A stretch of 52,897 nt of DNA, taken from positions 1-52,897 of the forward strand of contig WFNR01000085.1 of the NCBI GenBank assembly GCA_015488485.1, written 5' to 3'. The stretch comes from Cyclobacteriaceae bacterium. GTDB lineage: Bacteria > Bacteroidota > Bacteroidia > Cytophagales > Cyclobacteriaceae. A program made the position numbers and the translations under genes. A model generated the notes under the pieces. It saw only the letters and a program-made list of their open reading frames with translations, was not told the origin of the DNA and searched no databases. Shown here in pieces: positions 19,881 to 28,709 of this stretch; position 1 is the stretch's first letter; every line of letters starts with the position of its first letter.

Positions 19881-20094
19881 AGGTGCTAACTCACTTTATT
19901 TATGATAGATTTATAAGTAGTGGACATATGATCTTTTTAATACCAGATTATCAGGGGTTTATAATAGGGTTAGACCCGAAAACCACAAAATTTACCTACC
20001 TCATTTTTGAGTATTGTTATAGCCATTTTCTTTTCATGAAAGTATAAAAAAATCACCAAATACATAAATTTGGGCACTCTTCGTCCTGGAAGGT

Positions 20095-20116
20095 GGAAAA
20101 TTCAGGTGAATTTTCC
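20095..20116. repeat. Perfect 9-bp hairpin
   Basis: GGAAAATTC and GAATTTTCC separated by AGGT. It lies 7-30 bp past an exact TAnnTTTG box (TAAATTTG at 20065-20072) in the gene-free gap between the THUMP methyltransferase and sdhB. A short transcript starting here is possible, but nothing else supports it. Confidence 0.4.
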
Positions 20117-20143
20117 GGGCTAAATTACAGCGATAACCAATAA

Positions 20144-20190
20144 CAAAAAAGAATCCGGGTCTGTAAGAGCTTGTCACCCTACAGCCCGGA
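20144..20190 (-). terminator. Rho-independent terminator of sdhCAB
   Basis: On the minus strand, TCCGGGCTGTA pairs with TACAGACCCGGA (20180-20190 with 20154-20165, one-base bulge) around a 14-nt loop, and is followed by TTCTTTTTT. It starts 27 bp beyond the sdhB stop. Confidence 0.75.
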
Positions 20191-20216
20191 ACAGAAATGT
20201 TGTTCAGAGCGCTACC

Positions 20217-20969
20217 TTACACATTTTTGGAGCAGGCCTTGGCGGCAATATACTCGCGGTGGGCGCGGGCAATATGCACCAGGCTGATTTCTTTGGGGCA
20301 CTCGGCCTCGCAGGCCCCGGTGTTGGTGCAGGCGCCAAAGCCTTCGGCCTCCATTTGCCAGATCATCTTTTCTACCCTGCGCTGGCGCTCCAGCTTGCCC
20401 TGAGGCAGCAAGGCCAGTTGCGATATCTTGGCGCTGGTAAAGAGCATGGCCGAGGCATTTTTACAGGCCGCTACACAGGCACCACAGCCTATGCACTGGG
20501 CGGCATCCATAGCCTCGTTGGCCACCTCCTTGGCTATGGGTATGCTGTTGGCATCCGGAGCCCCACCGGTATTGACACTCACAAAGCCCCCGGCCTGAAT
20601 GATGCGGTCGAAAGCACTGCGATCCACAATCAGGTCTTTGATTACCGGAAAGGCCCTGGCGCGCCACGGCTCAATGGTTATTTCATCGCCATCGCTAAAG
20701 CTGCGCATGTGCAACTGACAGGTGGTAATACCCTGCTTGGGGCCGTGTGGCCGGCCGTTTATCACCATGCTGCAGGTACCACATATACCCTCACGACAGT
20801 CGTGATCGAAATGCACCGGTTCCTCACCCTTCTTTACCAAATCTTCATTTAACACATCAATCATTTCCAAAAACGACATATCGGGCGAAACATCGCTTAC
20901 CTGATAGGTTTTGAAACCACCCTTGTCGTTGCTGTCTTTCTGGCGCCAAATGTTTAGTTTGAGGTTCAT
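20217..20969 (-). CDS. sdhB: Succinate dehydrogenase/fumarate reductase iron-sulfur subunit
   Basis: A 250-aa electron-transfer subunit of complex II. The N-terminal ferredoxin domain carries the 2Fe-2S motif CREGICGTC with a further cysteine in [10 protein letters not shown]. The C-terminal domain has [11 protein letters not shown] and [10 protein letters not shown] for the 4Fe-4S and 3Fe-4S clusters. It passes electrons from the SdhA flavin to the b558 haems/quinone. Last gene of sdhCAB, 110 bp after sdhA, which is a long gap for this operon and AT-rich. A terminator follows directly. Confidence 0.97.
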   Translation of the reverse strand: MNLKLNIWRQKDSNDKGGFKTYQVSDVSPDMSFLEMIDVLNEDLVKKGEEPVHFDHDCREGICGTCSMVINGRPHGPKQGITTCQLHMRSFSDGDEITIEPWRARAFPVIKDLIVDRSAFDRIIQAGGFVSVNTGGAPDANSIPIAKEVANEAMDAAQCIGCGACVAACKNASAMLFTSAKISQLALLPQGKLERQRRVEKMIWQMEAEGFGACTNTGACEAECPKEISLVHIARAHREYIAAKACSKNV

Positions 20970-21079
20970 TTTATATCATTTAATGTTTTTAATTGTCGTT
21001 TTTATATTGCTGGCTAAAAGTTGCTTATTGTTATTTGCTTAAATTTCTTATTAGTTTTAATGTGCAACCATTTACTTCC

Positions 21080-23002
21080 TTATTTATAGCTACGTTGTGT
21101 CAGCTTCACATTTTCAAATACCAGTGGTTCTTTCTCCAGGGCTTCTTCCTGGTCCGGCCCCTGGTATTTCCAGGCTGCTACATAGGAGTATTCCTCATCA
21201 ATGCGCTTGGCCTCGTTCTCTTCGGTTTGTGATTCTTCGCGGAAGTGGCCCCCGCAAGACTCCCTGCGGTTAAGGGCATCTTTGGCCATGAGTTCGGCCA
21301 GCTCCAGAAAATCGGCTACACGGCCGGCTTTTTCCAGGGTCATATTCATTTCCTCATTGGCTCCCAGCACTTTCACATTCTGCCAGAAACTCTCCCGCAG
21401 TTCGCGAATCATGCCGATGGCCTTTTTCAGTCCTTCTTCATTGCGGCTCATGCCTACATAATCCCACATGATCTTGCCCAGCTCCTTGTGGAATTCATCC
21501 ACGGTTTTATCGCCATTTACACTCAACAGCTTGTTAATCAAGTCCTGAACGCCCTGCTCGGCTTCTTTGAAGGCCTCATGGTCGGTAGGCACTTTGTCGT
21601 ATGGCATGTTGGCCAGATAGTCGCCTATGGTATAGGGCAGGATAAAATAGCCGTCTGCCAGGCCTTGCATCAGGGCGCTGGCTCCCAGGCGGTTGGCACC
21701 ATGGTCGGAGAAGTTGCACTCACCAATGGCATAGAGTCCGTCTATGGTCGTCATCAGGTTGTAATCAACCCACAGCCCACCCATGGTGTAGTGTACGGCC
21801 GGGTAAATCATCATCGGCACTTCGTAGGGGTCATCGCCCTGTATCTGCTTGTACATGTCGAACAGGTTGCCGTATTTCTGCTCAATTACCTCTTTGCCCA
21901 GCCGTTGGATGGCCTCGGAGAAATCGAGGAATACCGCCTGTCCGGTAGGGCCTACTCCACGGCCTTCATCGCATACCATTTTGGCGTTGCGCGAGGCCAC
22001 ATCACGCGGCACCAGGTTACCAAATGCCGGATATTTACGTTCCAGGTAGTAATCGCGCTCTTCCTCAGGTATGTTCACCGCCTCTTTGGCAGTCAGGCCC
22101 GGCATGGCCTTTTTCGGCACCCATATACGGCCGTCATTGCGCAGCGACTCCGACATCAGCGTGAGCTTCGACTGATGGTCGCCCGAAACGGGAATACAGG
22201 TAGGGTGTATCTGCGTAAAACACGGATTGGCAAAATAAGCGCCTTTCTTATGGGCCCGCCAGGCTGCGGTGGCATTGGAGCCCATGGCATTGGTCGACAG
22301 ATAAAAGACATTACCATAACCTCCGGTAGCCAGCACCACGGCATGGGCGCTGTGCGATTCGATTTTGCCGGTTACCAGGTCGCGTGTTACGATACCGCGC
22401 GCCTTGCCGTCCACCAGCACCAGGTCGAGCATCTCGGTGCGTGGGTACATCTTCACCTTACCGGCTGCTATCTGCCGGCTCAGAGCACTATAAGCGCCCA
22501 GCAGCAACTGCTGGCCTGTCTGACCGCGGGCATAGAAAGTACGCGATACCTGCGCCCCGCCAAACGACCGGTTGTCGAGCAAGCCGCCATATTCACGGGC
22601 AAAGGGCACACCCTGGGCCACACACTGGTCGATAATATTGTTGCTTACCTCGGCCAGGCGATATACATTGGCTTCGCGCGAGCGGTAGTCGCCCCCTTTG
22701 ATGGTATCGTAAAACAGCCGGAAAACGCTGTCGCCATCGTTGGGGTAGTTTTTGGCAGCATTTATACCTCCCTGGGCGGCTATACTATGGGCTCTGCGCG
22801 GGCTGTCCTGGTAGCAGAAAGATTTAATATTATATCCCAGCTCGGCCAGCGAGGCGGCTGCCGAAGCCCCGGCCAGTCCGGTACCCACTACTATGATGTC
22901 GTACTTTCGCTTGTTAGCCGGGTTTACCAGCTTGATATTGAACTTATGCTTGGTCCATTTTTCGGCCAGGGGGCCTTCGGGTATTTTCGAATTCAATGCC
23001 AT
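21080..23002 (-). CDS. sdhA: Succinate dehydrogenase/fumarate reductase flavoprotein subunit
   Basis: A 640-aa catalytic subunit that oxidises succinate to fumarate (or the reverse) with covalent FAD. The FAD dinucleotide motif is [22 protein letters not shown] at about residue 34, and the flavin-linking histidine lies in [15 protein letters not shown]. The substrate and active-site segments HPTCIP and the late [13 protein letters not shown] are intact. The N-terminal extension ([16 protein letters not shown]) is characteristic of the b558/Bacteroidota branch. It starts 8 bp after sdhC. Confidence 0.97.
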   Translation of the reverse strand: MALNSKIPEGPLAEKWTKHKFNIKLVNPANKRKYDIIVVGTGLAGASAAASLAELGYNIKSFCYQDSPRRAHSIAAQGGINAAKNYPNDGDSVFRLFYDTIKGGDYRSREANVYRLAEVSNNIIDQCVAQGVPFAREYGGLLDNRSFGGAQVSRTFYARGQTGQQLLLGAYSALSRQIAAGKVKMYPRTEMLDLVLVDGKARGIVTRDLVTGKIESHSAHAVVLATGGYGNVFYLSTNAMGSNATAAWRAHKKGAYFANPCFTQIHPTCIPVSGDHQSKLTLMSESLRNDGRIWVPKKAMPGLTAKEAVNIPEEERDYYLERKYPAFGNLVPRDVASRNAKMVCDEGRGVGPTGQAVFLDFSEAIQRLGKEVIEQKYGNLFDMYKQIQGDDPYEVPMMIYPAVHYTMGGLWVDYNLMTTIDGLYAIGECNFSDHGANRLGASALMQGLADGYFILPYTIGDYLANMPYDKVPTDHEAFKEAEQGVQDLINKLLSVNGDKTVDEFHKELGKIMWDYVGMSRNEEGLKKAIGMIRELRESFWQNVKVLGANEEMNMTLEKAGRVADFLELAELMAKDALNRRESCGGHFREESQTEENEAKRIDEEYSYVAAWKYQGPDQEEALEKEPLVFENVKLTQRSYK

Positions 23003-23010
23003 GATAATGA

Positions 23011-23694
23011 CTATCTTTTAAGGTATAACACAATAGGAATAATGGCGAACAGGCCGGGTACGATGATTGCATATGCATAACCCAGCGCTTTGATAAAGCC
23101 GGTATATTTTACATGGTTGAGCCCCAGCGACTGGAAAGCGCTGCTGAAGCCATGCCAGAGGTGAAAGGCCAGCACGATCATGGAAAAGACGTAGAAGCCG
23201 CTGATCAGCGGATTGGCATAGGCCTCGGCCACCCATTTATAGGCATCGTGCATTTCTACTCCGTCTATCGTGACGGTAGGAATACCACTGCCGAATTTAA
23301 AGGCATACCAAAAGCCCTGCAGGTGCACTAGCAAAAAGATGAATATCAGGGTGCCCAGCAAAGTCATGCTGCGCGATGACCAACTGCTGTTGGCCGCTGC
23401 GCCATTTACTTTGTAGCCCACCGGTCGTGCCTTCTTGTTGCGCACATACAGGGTGTACGACACAAAAGCGTGCAACAGAATGAAAAAGAAGTTGAGCTTG
23501 GAGATGAGCTGGATAAGGCCATTGTGAGCCATAAAATGCGAATATACATTAAAGGCCTGGCCTCCGTCATCTTTCAGCAGTTGCAGATTGCCCAACAGAT
23601 GGACAATAAGAAACAGGATTAAAAATAAGCCGGTAAGTGCCATGATGACCTTCCGCCCCACGCCACTTGTAAGTGCACTGATAAACCAATTCAT
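23011..23694 (-). CDS. sdhC: Succinate dehydrogenase cytochrome b558 subunit
   Basis: A 227-aa inner-membrane anchor with five hydrophobic helices, the single-subunit dihaem b558 type that replaces separate SdhC and SdhD. Histidines in helical contexts ([46 protein letters not shown]) are placed to ligate two haems. It receives electrons from SdhB and reduces menaquinone. First gene of sdhCAB, behind a strong promoter. Confidence 0.93.
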   Translation of the reverse strand: MNWFISALTSGVGRKVIMALTGLFLILFLIVHLLGNLQLLKDDGGQAFNVYSHFMAHNGLIQLISKLNFFFILLHAFVSYTLYVRNKKARPVGYKVNGAAANSSWSSRSMTLLGTLIFIFLLVHLQGFWYAFKFGSGIPTVTIDGVEMHDAYKWVAEAYANPLISGFYVFSMIVLAFHLWHGFSSAFQSLGLNHVKYTGFIKALGYAYAIIVPGLFAIIPIVLYLKR

Positions 23695-23724
23695 GAGTTA
23701 AAACGATCTGTTTTTATTGATGCC

Positions 23725-23755
23725 CAAATATAGTTCAAAACCAATAGCTATTCAA
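23725..23755 (-). promoter_or_regulatory. sdhCAB promoter
   Basis: On the minus strand TTG (23753-23755), 20 bp, then TATATTTG (23725-23732): both Bacteroidota elements with standard spacing, 30 bp upstream of the sdhC ATG. Confidence 0.75.
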
Positions 23756-23959
23756 TTTCAAATAAGTTTAATTGACCAGTGGCTTTTTACCGTACTTCAA
23801 AGGCTTGCCACAGCCTGTACAAACAAAGCCAATATAGCTTTTTCAATAAAATAACCTATCCCGTCAACTGTGCTAACATGATAAAAAAATAAGCTGACTC
23901 GTCTGTAGCTACTTTTCCTGGCCTGTTATAATTTGTGCAAACCGGCAATAAGATTTGTG

Positions 23960-23967
23960 TATCTTTG
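23960..23967 (+). promoter_or_regulatory. -7 box before the small secreted protein gene
   Basis: TATCTTTG, an exact TAnnTTTG match 25 bp before the ATG at 23993. The nearest TTTG upstream is about 24 bp away, a little far. Confidence 0.5.
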
Positions 23968-23992
23968 CTAAGATTTTTCCTGTTAAGCAGCC

Positions 23993-24313
23993 ATGCAGAT
24001 AATAAAAGCCATTCGTTTCTTTCTCCTCTGGATAATCTTGCTGGGTCTTGTCGGCCAGCTTACGGGATTTTCTGTTTCATGGCAGAAAGAAAAAGTTATT
24101 TGTATGGCGTTTGATGCAGACGATTGTACCGAAAAAAGCGAAGAAGAGAAAGGAGAAAAAAACTTTATAGAATGGCAGTCTGATATTGTTTGCCAAACCC
24201 TGTTTCTTTCTTCTCATGCATTGAAAACATGCTTCCTGGTTTCTGACGATAACAGCTTGTTTAGCGGTTACCTCAAGATAATTACTCCACCTCCGGAGGC
24301 CAACCAGGGTTAA
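23993..24313 (+). CDS. Small exported cysteine-containing protein, unknown
   Basis: A 106-aa product I cannot assign to a named family. It has a signal-like hydrophobic N-terminus (FFLLWIILLGLVGQLTGFSV), then C-x7-C (CMAFDADDC), a highly charged stretch (TEKSEEEKGEKN), two more cysteines at about residues 67 and 80, and a proline-rich end IITPPPEANQG. The layout suggests a small periplasmic or surface protein, perhaps disulfide-bonded. It has its own promoter and lies 126 bp upstream of the SulP/carbonic anhydrase genes on the same strand, so an accessory role there is possible but only by position. Confidence 0.6.
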   Translation: MQIIKAIRFFLLWIILLGLVGQLTGFSVSWQKEKVICMAFDADDCTEKSEEEKGEKNFIEWQSDIVCQTLFLSSHALKTCFLVSDDNSLFSGYLKIITPPPEANQG

Positions 24314-24439
24314 ATTCCCTTAGCTGAGCTATTTTACCAGCTAGTTTGCCCATGGCGAACTACATTGTGTAATATATCTATTTGTTGCTACCTTGCCGGT
24401 GGAGAATGTGTTAACCATAAATTAAACCTTAAAACAATT

Positions 24440-25996
24440 ATGCAAATTTTTAAACATATAAATAAAGACCTGCCTGCCAGTTTGGTGGTGCTGTTTGTGG
24501 CTGTACCGCTATGTCTCGGTATTGCCCTGGCCAGTGGCGCTCCGCTAATTTCCGGCATTATTGCCGGTGTGGTTGGCGGCATTGTGGTAGGTATGCTTAG
24601 CGGCTCATCGCTTGGTGTAAGCGGGCCGGCAGCCGGCCTGGCGGTAATTGTGCTCAATGCCATCGACCAACTGGGAGCTTTTGATATTTTTTTGCTGTCG
24701 GTAGTGATAGCAGGTGTTATACAACTTATCATGGGCTACCTGAAAGCCGGGGTTATTGGCTACTATTTTCCTTCAGCCGTAATCAAAGGTATGCTGTCCG
24801 GTATCGGTATTGTCATCAGCTTAAAACAAATACCGCATGCCGTGGGCTATGATGCCGATTTTGAAGGTGATTTTTCTTTTTTTCAGCTTGATGGCCAAAC
24901 CACTTTATCGGAGCTCTTTAATATGGTGGGCTACATAAATCCGGTGGCCATTGGCCTGGCCCTGTCATCGCTAATTATTATCCTTTTTTGGGAAAAAGTG
25001 CTGGCCAAAAAGCACAAATTCTTCACCTTGCTGCAAGGCACTATTGTGGTGGTGTTACTGGGCGCCTTGTTTCAGTTTCTGGCACAAACGTACTGGCCGC
25101 ACCTGGCCTTGTCGGCCGAGCACCTGGTTGCTGTGCCAGTAACCGAATCACTGGCTGATTTTGGTAACCTGATTACCATGCCTGATTTCAGCCAATGGGC
25201 CAACCCGCAGGTATATATAGTGGCTGTTACGTTGGCCATTGTGGCCAGTCTGGAAACCCTGCTTTGTGTGGAAGCTACCGACAAGCTCGATCCGCACAAA
25301 CGCATTACGCCTACCAATCGAGAGCTTAAAGCGCAGGGGGTAGGCAATATGGTTTCCGGTCTGATTGGCGGCCTGCCGGTTACCCAGGTTATCGTGCGTA
25401 GCTCGGCCAATATACAAGCTGGGGCACAGACCAAGCTGTCGGCCATATTGCATGGCGTGTTTCTGCTAATCCTGGTGTTGCTGGCTCCAGAGTTTCTTAA
25501 TCTGATACCGCTATCGGTATTGGCGGTGATTTTGATGCTGGTAGGTTATAAGCTGGCTAAACCGGGAATGTTCAAGCATATGTATTCACAGGGTCGCGAT
25601 CAGTTTTACCCATTTATTATCACTATTCTGGGTATAGTTTTTACCGATTTGCTGATTGGTATCGGCATGGGGCTGGTGGTGGCTTTGTTTATCATCTTGC
25701 TGCGTAATTACCGCAATTCGCACTTTTTGCATATGCAGGAAAAGGTGAATAGCCACGACCGCCATAAAATACGCATGGAACTGGCTGAGGAAGTAACCTT
25801 CCTGAACAAGGCGGCCATTCTGAAAGAGCTGAACAACCTGCCATCCAACAGCGAGGTGATCATTGATATGACCAAATCGCACCGGGTGGATTATGATGTG
25901 CTTGAAATCATCGACAACTTCGCCAAAACTGCTCACGAGCGTAATATTGAGGTGAAACTGATCGGCCGGGGTGACCGCGAGGTAGTTGATTACTAA
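24440..25996 (+). CDS. SulP-family anion transporter with STAS domain
   Basis: A 518-aa inner-membrane anion carrier. The ATG at 24440 gives the family's usual start MQIFKHINKDLPASLVVLF and rejects the longer frame from 24365. SulP core signatures include VPLCLGIALASGAPLISGII and GSSLGVSGPAAGLAVIV, followed by about 12 helices in total and a short cytoplasmic STAS domain (about 440-518, VIIDMTKSHRVDYDVLEII). SulP members move sulfate, bicarbonate, chloride or dicarboxylates. With a beta-carbonic anhydrase starting 27 bp downstream, bicarbonate uptake (BicA-like) is the most likely role. Confidence 0.92.
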   Translation: MQIFKHINKDLPASLVVLFVAVPLCLGIALASGAPLISGIIAGVVGGIVVGMLSGSSLGVSGPAAGLAVIVLNAIDQLGAFDIFLLSVVIAGVIQLIMGYLKAGVIGYYFPSAVIKGMLSGIGIVISLKQIPHAVGYDADFEGDFSFFQLDGQTTLSELFNMVGYINPVAIGLALSSLIIILFWEKVLAKKHKFFTLLQGTIVVVLLGALFQFLAQTYWPHLALSAEHLVAVPVTESLADFGNLITMPDFSQWANPQVYIVAVTLAIVASLETLLCVEATDKLDPHKRITPTNRELKAQGVGNMVSGLIGGLPVTQVIVRSSANIQAGAQTKLSAILHGVFLLILVLLAPEFLNLIPLSVLAVILMLVGYKLAKPGMFKHMYSQGRDQFYPFIITILGIVFTDLLIGIGMGLVVALFIILLRNYRNSHFLHMQEKVNSHDRHKIRMELAEEVTFLNKAAILKELNNLPSNSEVIIDMTKSHRVDYDVLEIIDNFAKTAHERNIEVKLIGRGDREVVDY

Positions 25997-26023
25997 ATAT
26001 ATTTAACTTAGCAACTGAATAAC

Positions 26024-26638
26024 ATGAAAATTCACGATATTACACGAAATGATAACGTTACACCGGCCAAGGCGCTGGCTTTTCTTGAAGAGGGGAATGC
26101 CCGCTTTGTAGCCAATAAGATGACTGGTCGCGACTGGCTTCAGCTAATTGCCAAAACCGCTTCGGGGCGGTATCCTTTTGCCATCGTACTGGGTTGCATC
26201 GATTCGCGCGTACCGGTAGAGGTGGTTTTTGATCAGGGTATAGGTGATTTGTTTGTAGCCCGGGTGGCCGGCAACGTACTCAATGATGACATGCTGGGCA
26301 GCATGGAGTTTGCCTGCCAGGTGGTAGGTGCCAGCCTGATTGTCGTGTTGGGGCATACCCGCTGCGGGGCTGTGCGTGGTGCTATCGAGCAGGTGGAATT
26401 GGGCCATTTTACCGGTCTGTTGGCCAAAATAGAGCCGGCTGTTAAGCAAGCCAAGGTAAAAAGCCCGGATCACGATGCCGATGAACTGATGGATGAGGTT
26501 ACCAGGCTGAATGTGGATCATGTGGCTGAGGAAATCCTCGAAAAGAGTAGTCTGCTCAACCAAATGGTGCGCACGGGTAAGGTAGGCCTGGTGAAGGCTG
26601 TTTATGATGTGGACAGCGGCCGGGTAACATTTATTTGA
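26024..26638 (+). CDS. Beta-class carbonic anhydrase
   Basis: A 204-aa zinc enzyme interconverting CO2 and bicarbonate. The beta-class zinc ligands are all present: Cys58 and the Asp60/Arg62 dyad in GCIDSRVPVE, and His111 and Cys114 in GHTRCGAVRGA. No signal peptide, so it is cytoplasmic. It follows the SulP gene by 27 bp and precedes a Nudix gene by 9 bp. The pairing with SulP is a recurrent bicarbonate-handling arrangement. Confidence 0.95.
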   Translation: MKIHDITRNDNVTPAKALAFLEEGNARFVANKMTGRDWLQLIAKTASGRYPFAIVLGCIDSRVPVEVVFDQGIGDLFVARVAGNVLNDDMLGSMEFACQVVGASLIVVLGHTRCGAVRGAIEQVELGHFTGLLAKIEPAVKQAKVKSPDHDADELMDEVTRLNVDHVAEEILEKSSLLNQMVRTGKVGLVKAVYDVDSGRVTFI

Positions 26639-26647
26639 TAACCTGAT

Positions 26648-27319
26648 ATGACTACAGCCTCCGGAGATACTGATCGTCTTACGCAACTGGCAGCCGCACT
26701 GCGCCAGGCATTGCAAGGCGACCTGCCCGGGCAACAAGCGCAGAGGCGTATGATGCCCTATACGGGTGACACGAGACGTTTCTCGCTGGAGGTAAAAAAA
26801 GGTGCTCATGAGGGGGGCGTGCTGATCTGGTTTTACGAAAAAGCCGGAGAATTGTACTTCCCCCTCATTCAGCGCCCCGACTATGATGGCGTACACGCCC
26901 GCCAGATGAGCTTTCCCGGAGGCCGCAGAGACCCGCAAGACCGGGATATCATAGACACTGCCTTGCGCGAAAACGAAGAGGAAACCGGTGTCCCGGCCCG
27001 CGATATTGAAGTGCTCGGTACCCTAACTGATCTGTATATTATCGCCAGCCATTTCAATGTGGCGCCTGTAGTGGGTGTTTACCGCCATGAACCGGCTTTT
27101 GTAGCGCATCCTTTTGAAGTGGAGGAGATTGTCGAAGTGCCGCTTAGCCAATTATGTGACCCCGGCAATCGCCATGAGAAGCCGATGACCATTTTGCAGG
27201 GGGTGAGCATTACAGCCCCTTACTATCTGCTGGCCGGCAAGGTGGTGTGGGGGGCTACGGCCATGATACTGGCCGAATTAAAGGAAATTTTAAAGGGATT
27301 GCCAGCCGGGCTGCTTTGA
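26648..27319 (+). CDS. Nudix hydrolase of the CoA pyrophosphatase (NudL/UPF0035) type
   Basis: A 223-aa Nudix protein. The upstream family signature appears as LIQRPDYDGVHARQMSFPGG, and the Nudix box as GGRRDPQDRDIIDTALRE followed by NEEETG. The first acidic residue of the box is Asp rather than Glu, as in other UPF0035 members. Relatives cleave CoA and acyl-CoA to 3',5'-ADP and phosphopantetheine. It is 9 bp after the carbonic anhydrase gene, probably in the same transcript, with no obvious biochemical link. Specific substrate not certain. Confidence 0.85.
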   Translation: MTTASGDTDRLTQLAAALRQALQGDLPGQQAQRRMMPYTGDTRRFSLEVKKGAHEGGVLIWFYEKAGELYFPLIQRPDYDGVHARQMSFPGGRRDPQDRDIIDTALRENEEETGVPARDIEVLGTLTDLYIIASHFNVAPVVGVYRHEPAFVAHPFEVEEIVEVPLSQLCDPGNRHEKPMTILQGVSITAPYYLLAGKVVWGATAMILAELKEILKGLPAGLL

Positions 27320-27347
27320 TATAATTTGTTTTGCTATTATTGCTGCC

Positions 27348-28601
27348 ATGTCTGAGAGCGAGCTACCCTTGTTTACCAACGATGCCGTAGTGCTGGGCCT
27401 CTTACTGGTTACCCTGGCGGCTATTTTTCTTACGGCCAGAAGTAAACATCCTTTTTTTGTGAAATTTTATAAGTATGTGCCGGCTCTGCTGTTGTGCTAT
27501 TTCATCCCTTCGGTATATAACTCCCTGGGGCTAATCGATGGCGAGCACAGCAATCTGTATTTTGTGGCATCACGATATTTACTGCCGGCCAGTTTGGTGT
27601 TGCTCACCCTGAGTGTCGATCTGAAGGAGATTATGAAACTGGGTGGCAAAGCGGTCATCATGTTTTTTGCCGGCACCCTGGGGGTGGTAATTGGCGGGCC
27701 GCTGGCTATCTTGCTTACCTCGCTGGTAGCCCCGGATGTGGTAGGCGGAGCAGGGGCTGATGCCGTGTGGCGCGGCATGGCCACTATTGCCGGTAGCTGG
27801 ATAGGCGGGGGCGCCAACCAGGCAGCCATGTTCGAGCTCTTCAAACCGAGTGGTGACCTGTACTCTTCGGCCATTGCAGTAGATGTAATCGTTGCCAATA
27901 TATGGATGGCCTTCCTGCTGTTCGGGGCCGCCCGCTCAGCCGTGGTCGATAAGCTGTTTAAGGCCGATGCTTCGGATATCGAGCATGTAAAACAGCGCAT
28001 GGAAAACTACCGGGCCAGCATTATGCGCATGCCCACCATGACCGACAACATAGTGGTGCTGGCGGTAGGCTTTGGCGCTACGGCTGTCGGCCACCTGGTG
28101 GCCGGGGGTATTGCGCCATTTATTGCCGAGCACTACCCGCAGCTCGAAAAAATCAGCCTGACCAGCCCGTTTTTCTGGTTGGTAATTTCAGTTACGGTTA
28201 TCGGCTTGTTATTGTCGTTTACCAAAGCGCGCGAGCTCGAAGGAGTGGGCGCCTCCCAGACCGGCAGTGTGATGATCTATATCCTGGTGGCTACCATTGG
28301 TATGAAGATGAATATCATGGCTATTTTCGACAACCCGGCCTTTTTTCTGGTCGGGGCACTGTGGATGCTCATTCATGTTACCGTGCTGCTCACGGTAGCC
28401 AGGATTATCAAAGCACCCTTCTTTTTTGTAGCAGTAGGCAGCCAGGCCAATATAGGCGGGGCGGCTTCGGCACCGGTGGTGGCCTCGGCCTTTCACCCGT
28501 CTTTGGCCCCTGTGGGGGTATTGCTGGCAGTGCTGGGCTATGTGGTGGGCACCGCTGGCGCCTGGCTGGCGGGTATCCTTATGCAGGCGGTGGCCCCGTA
28601 A
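27348..28601 (+). CDS. DUF819-family integral membrane protein
   Basis: A 417-aa protein with about ten to eleven hydrophobic helices, recognised as DUF819 (YjcL-like) by the segments VPALLLCYFIPSVYNSLGLI, LPASLVLLTLSVDLKEIMKL and GSWIGGGANQAAM. The fold is thought to be transporter-like, with internal symmetry; no substrate is established. It starts 28 bp after the Nudix gene and may be the last gene of the SulP-carbonic anhydrase-Nudix run. Before ccsBA there is a 108-bp gap with its own -7 box. Confidence 0.85.
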   Translation: MSESELPLFTNDAVVLGLLLVTLAAIFLTARSKHPFFVKFYKYVPALLLCYFIPSVYNSLGLIDGEHSNLYFVASRYLLPASLVLLTLSVDLKEIMKLGGKAVIMFFAGTLGVVIGGPLAILLTSLVAPDVVGGAGADAVWRGMATIAGSWIGGGANQAAMFELFKPSGDLYSSAIAVDVIVANIWMAFLLFGAARSAVVDKLFKADASDIEHVKQRMENYRASIMRMPTMTDNIVVLAVGFGATAVGHLVAGGIAPFIAEHYPQLEKISLTSPFFWLVISVTVIGLLLSFTKARELEGVGASQTGSVMIYILVATIGMKMNIMAIFDNPAFFLVGALWMLIHVTVLLTVARIIKAPFFFVAVGSQANIGGAASAPVVASAFHPSLAPVGVLLAVLGYVVGTAGAWLAGILMQAVAP

Positions 28602-28677
28602 AAACAAGCCTCTGACAGCTTGTCAAAGAATAGCTGACAAACAGATGATTTCTGCAGGTAGTTCAGGTGTCGTGTGC

Positions 28678-28685
28678 TACTTTTG
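28678..28685 (+). promoter_or_regulatory. -7 box of ccsBA
   Basis: TACTTTTG, an exact TAnnTTTG match 24 bp before the ATG at 28710. It supports that start over the upstream in-frame codon at 28674, which would lie before the box. Confidence 0.55.
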
Positions 28686-28709
28686 CAGTACGTTTTACTG
28701 CCCTGTACT

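Noticed and set aside
21245-23080. A 611-codon open frame on the plus strand opposite sdhA
   Set aside because: It lies entirely antisense to a fully intact sdhA with all motifs; its composition is what codon bias of the true gene produces. No promoter or recognisable domain.
24365-24439. Extended N-terminus of the SulP protein from the ATG at 24365
   Set aside because: The extra 25 residues are unlike the family and the ATG at 24440 gives the standard start.
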